The notes below the pieces were generated by a model that was not told the DNA's origin, ran no database searches, and saw only the letters and a program-made list of their open reading frames with translations. Both the position numbers and the translations under genes were made by a program. 10,652 bases of DNA. Source: Pseudomonadota bacterium. Lineage in GTDB: Bacteria > Pseudomonadota > Alphaproteobacteria > Sphingomonadales > Sphingomonadaceae. Below are positions 8,620 to 10,652 of this stretch, one piece after another. Location: NCBI GenBank assembly GCA_023424095.1, contig JAFAEG010000139.1, forward strand, positions 1-10,652, written 5' to 3'. Position 1 is the first letter of the stretch; every line of letters starts with the position of its first letter.

Positions 8620-9720
8620 ATGCGGACAAAATCAGGACTTCCAAAGCGTCGGGCGTTGAGGCGGTTGCCGGAATTTCGCTTTGGACTGCGAACAAACCCA
8701 ACGAGCGAGTCGCTTTTTCATGCCGCCCCCGAACGGCGGGGGCCGCGCCCGTCCGTGATAAGTTTTTTCGCGGGCTGCGGAGGGCTTGACCTAGGCGTTC
8801 ACGGTGGTTTTCGCTTCCTGGATAGGATTTTTCCAAGGCTAAATTTCAATATTATCGCGGCTTACGACAATGAGCCAAGAGCAGTTGAAACCTATCGGTA
8901 CAACATTTCTGAGCATGCTCACGTCCTGGATCTGACTACAATCTCAATGGATCGGCTGCCAAAGGCAGATGTTTTACTAGGCGGCTTTCCCTGCCAAGAT
9001 TTTTCGAGCTGCGGGACGATGCAGGGCTTCGCAGGGATGCGAGGGCGTCTTTACGAAACGATGGTTAAATACATGGTCGCTCACCGACCGAAAATAGTTG
9101 TTGGTGAAAACGTACCGATGCTAAAAATGCTCAATGGTGGTAAGTATCTCGATACTATCGTCGCCGATCTGGCTTCCGTCGGTTATCGTGTAAAATACTG
9201 GCTACTAAACTGTCCGGACTATGGACTTCCTGCTTCGAGAAAGCGCGTTTTCATTATCTGTGTTAGGGACGATATACTGGGCTTTCCGTCAATGCCACAG
9301 CCGACGCATTTGATGCGCCAAATGGCGATTGATGACGCCATTGACGACCTCATCGACGTGACCGATGAGTCGATCACCAATCAGTCCCAGTATTTTGTCG
9401 CTACAAAGGCCACAGCAGGTGCCGGCCAAGGCGACCAAGTGTCCCGACGGGGGCAGTTGGGTTTTGCGGTGCGGGCCAACGTTAAGGGTCGGGTCCACTT
9501 CCATTACGAACTGGACCGGCGGCTCACCGTTCGTGAACTCGCGCGGCTCCAATCCTTTCCCGACGAGTTCGTGTTCCCCTATGCCGCAGGCCCAAACATC
9601 ATGATGATCGGAAATGCTGTGCCGCCGATTGTGGGCCATGCCGTCATGTCGAGTATGCAAGACTTTCTATCAGCAATCGAATGCGATGCGATGGTCCACA
9701 ACCGTTTGGTGGCCGCATGA
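8620..9720 (+). CDS. C5-cytosine DNA methyltransferase of a type II restriction-modification system
   Basis: The 366-residue enzyme shows the ordered C5-methyltransferase motifs: I, S-F-F-A-G-C-G-G-L-D-L-G (48-59, SAM binding); IV, G-G-F-P-C-Q-D-F-S (121-129) with nucleophile Cys125; VI, G-E-N-V (162-165); VIII, P-A-S-R-K-R-V (204-210); IX near 300-317; X, I-G-N-A-V-P-P (340-346). The target recognition region between VIII and IX is about 85 residues. A basic N-terminal extension of about 45 residues precedes motif I and has no clear helix-turn-helix. The ATG at 8620 was preferred over 8614 because AAGGGGG (8606-8612) is correctly spaced for it and only one base from 8614. It protects host sites from the endonuclease whose start codon overlaps its stop (ATGA). 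Codons are more A+T-rich than uvrA, suggesting transfer. Confidence 0.93.
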   Translation: MRTKSGLPKRRALRRLPEFRFGLRTNPTSESLFHAAPERRGPRPSVISFFAGCGGLDLGVHGGFRFLDRIFPRLNFNIIAAYDNEPRAVETYRYNISEHAHVLDLTTISMDRLPKADVLLGGFPCQDFSSCGTMQGFAGMRGRLYETMVKYMVAHRPKIVVGENVPMLKMLNGGKYLDTIVADLASVGYRVKYWLLNCPDYGLPASRKRVFIICVRDDILGFPSMPQPTHLMRQMAIDDAIDDLIDVTDESITNQSQYFVATKATAGAGQGDQVSRRGQLGFAVRANVKGRVHFHYELDRRLTVRELARLQSFPDEFVFPYAAGPNIMMIGNAVPPIVGHAVMSSMQDFLSAIECDAMVHNRLVAA

Positions 9721-10514
9721 CGATCAACGCAGCGGATGCAGTTTACCGTGAGGTTTTCCTGACGCCTGTCAGGGTGTGCGCCAATTATCGACCGGCATTC
9801 GGAACAGCAAAAAATGCCGAAGAAATCTCGCTTCCGAAGTTTCAGCAATTGTTCGCCGCTGACCCTCTCTACGCTTGGCTTGGGCTCGACTCTCCACTCA
9901 TGTACGCAGCTCATAAGGCGGCGGGCGGAATGACTTCAATTTACCGCCAGATCGGTATTGGATGTGAGAGGTTGGTGCGCGCCGTTATTCGGGACACGCT
10001 TCTGTTGTCCGAGGCGGAGGTTGCATGGGGCTATGACTCAATTCGAACGGATGGAAAAAGTCAGAGACTGGTTTTGGATGCTCGAATAGACACGAACCAT
10101 CTAAGCGATGCCGAGGCATCGGCGCGAGTAACGGAATGGCTTGCTAGCGCAAGCGTTAAGATTAACCAGCATCGAGATGTATCGGGTGCGGTTTTCGAAG
10201 TCCGACAAGGATACAAAAGCGCTGATTCAAAGCGCCAAAATGCTGACCTTCGCTTCGGATTAGCGTCGTATGACGCAGGCTATCTCCCAGTTATAATGGT
10301 CATATCTACCCAAGTCAGTCAGGGCGTAATTGCACGTTACCGACAGAATAAACTAATGGTATTGACCGGAACGATGGATAATAATCCCACGACTAGCACA
10401 TATGCATTTTTTGATCAGGTTGTCGGTTACTCACTTGCAAATTTCTTCGAACGCAACTCAGTTACAATCAAATCTGAGGTGGAGGCCATCTTGCAGTCAT
10501 TGCTGACGGCCTAG
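9717..10514 (+). CDS. Probable type II restriction endonuclease, possibly ApaLI-like
   Basis: The 265-residue protein overlaps the cytosine methyltransferase by 4 bases (ATGA), the position expected for the cognate nuclease. The core at 158-177 contains A-V-F-E-V-R-Q-G-Y-K-S-A-D-S-K-R-Q-N-A-D: Glu161, Gln164, Lys167 and Asp170 look like a PD-(D/E)XK-type metal site, with Asp121 and Asp125 upstream as candidate first acids. From memory this resembles the ApaLI-like endonuclease family (GTGCAC cutters, paired with C5-methyltransferases), but I could not align it. The C-terminal half has T-S-T-Y-A-F-F and a F-F-E-R-N-S segment (243-248). A longer frame from 9681 was rejected because the extra 12 residues lie wholly within the methyltransferase gene. 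Composition is as A+T-rich as the methyltransferase. Nuclease role fairly sure, specificity not. Confidence 0.75.
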   Translation: MTINAADAVYREVFLTPVRVCANYRPAFGTAKNAEEISLPKFQQLFAADPLYAWLGLDSPLMYAAHKAAGGMTSIYRQIGIGCERLVRAVIRDTLLLSEAEVAWGYDSIRTDGKSQRLVLDARIDTNHLSDAEASARVTEWLASASVKINQHRDVSGAVFEVRQGYKSADSKRQNADLRFGLASYDAGYLPVIMVISTQVSQGVIARYRQNKLMVLTGTMDNNPTTSTYAFFDQVVGYSLANFFERNSVTIKSEVEAILQSLLTA

Positions 10515-10583
10515 CGTCGCAGCTCGAGCCCCTCCCTCAACCGCCCTCGCTCCGCATAGTCCCAGGGCACCGCATCCACTCCC
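10511..10583 (-). CDS. Possible 3' end of a truncated minus-strand gene
   Basis: Reading leftwards from 10583, codons ending at TAG 10513-10511 give a coding-like tail (V-D-A-V-P-W-D-Y-A-E-R-G-R-L-R-E-G-L-E-L-R-R) with sphingomonad-type codon use. Its stop overlaps the endonuclease stop in a convergent arrangement. The frame runs on through the tandem repeat but meets a stop at 10621-10619, so the true gene is broken at or before the repeat. I do not recognise it. Confidence 0.35.
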
Positions 10584-10615
10584 GGATTACGGTGACAGTG
10601 GATTACGGTGACAGT
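10584..10615 (+). repeat. Tandem duplication of a 16-bp unit
   Basis: GGATTACGGTGACAGT occurs twice head to tail (10584-10599, 10600-10615), followed by GCACTAATTC. On the other strand it reads as ACTGTCACCGTAATCC. I recall GTGCACTGTCACCGTAAT-type sequence as a frequent flank of transposase genes in environmental bacteria, but I cannot confirm that here. No transposase is in view. Confidence 0.75.
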
Positions 10616-10628
10616 GCACTAATTCGTC

Positions 10629-10652
10629 GGGGGGGGGGGGGGGGGGGGGGGG
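10629..10652 (+). other. Poly-G run at the sequence end (probable artefact)
   Basis: Twenty-four consecutive G end the window. Two-colour Illumina chemistry reads absence of signal as G, and such tails survive in contig ends. No biological role is supported. Confidence 0.9.

Overview
The main body of this window (about base 960 to 10583) looks like a chromosomal piece of an alphaproteobacterium, most probably a member of the Sphingomonadales. The grounds are a UvrA of alphaproteobacterial type, an alphaproteobacterial LexA box (GAAC-N7-GAAC) in front of it, a COG4551-type small phosphatase overlapping it, short high-GC lipoprotein genes, and a REP-like 'GAGCGAAGTCGA' repeat of the kind scattered through sphingomonad genomes. 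Assignment is from sequence style and family knowledge only.

The left 0.95 kb does not fit that picture. It is even richer in G+C and carries the end of a probable antitoxin gene, a Doc/Fic toxin gene, and a ricin-type lectin domain behind a Pro-Thr linker, all typical of high-GC Actinomycetota such as Cellulomonas. It meets the sphingomonad DNA inside a low-complexity Pro-Thr repeat (917-959), so one reading frame appears to fuse a sphingomonad lipoprotein to an actinobacterial lectin domain. An assembly chimera is the simplest explanation. The right end finishes in 24 consecutive G, also an artefact signature, right after a 16-bp tandem repeat.

Layout. 1-455 (+): antitoxin end and Doc-like toxin. 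491-1318 (-): chimeric lipoprotein/ricin-domain frame. 1384-1818 (-): CHRD-domain lipoprotein. 1900-3516 (-): beta-class DNA methyltransferase fused to an Mrr-like nuclease domain. 3558-3914 and 3901-4953 (-): a small helical protein and a coiled-coil lipoprotein, overlapping by 14 bases, both of unknown function. The lipoprotein's ribosome binding site lies in a predicted hairpin. 4954-5144: divergent control region with the SOS box. 5145-8186 (+): uvrA, overlapped by a small phosphatase-like gene (8183-8515). 8620-9720 and 9717-10514 (+): a C5-cytosine methyltransferase overlapping a probable type II restriction endonuclease. These last two are visibly richer in A+T than their neighbours and look recently acquired. 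10511-10583 (-): possible end of a truncated gene.

How the genes work together. uvrA and the small phosphatase form one translationally coupled unit under SOS control. The 8620-10514 pair is a compact restriction-modification system. On the other side of uvrA, the lipoprotein, helical protein and methyltransferase-nuclease genes run in one direction with small gaps and may be one transcript. If so, this is the best candidate in the window for an undescribed module. No tRNA, rRNA, CRISPR array or intact insertion sequence was seen, and no gene-free stretch exceeds 300 bases.
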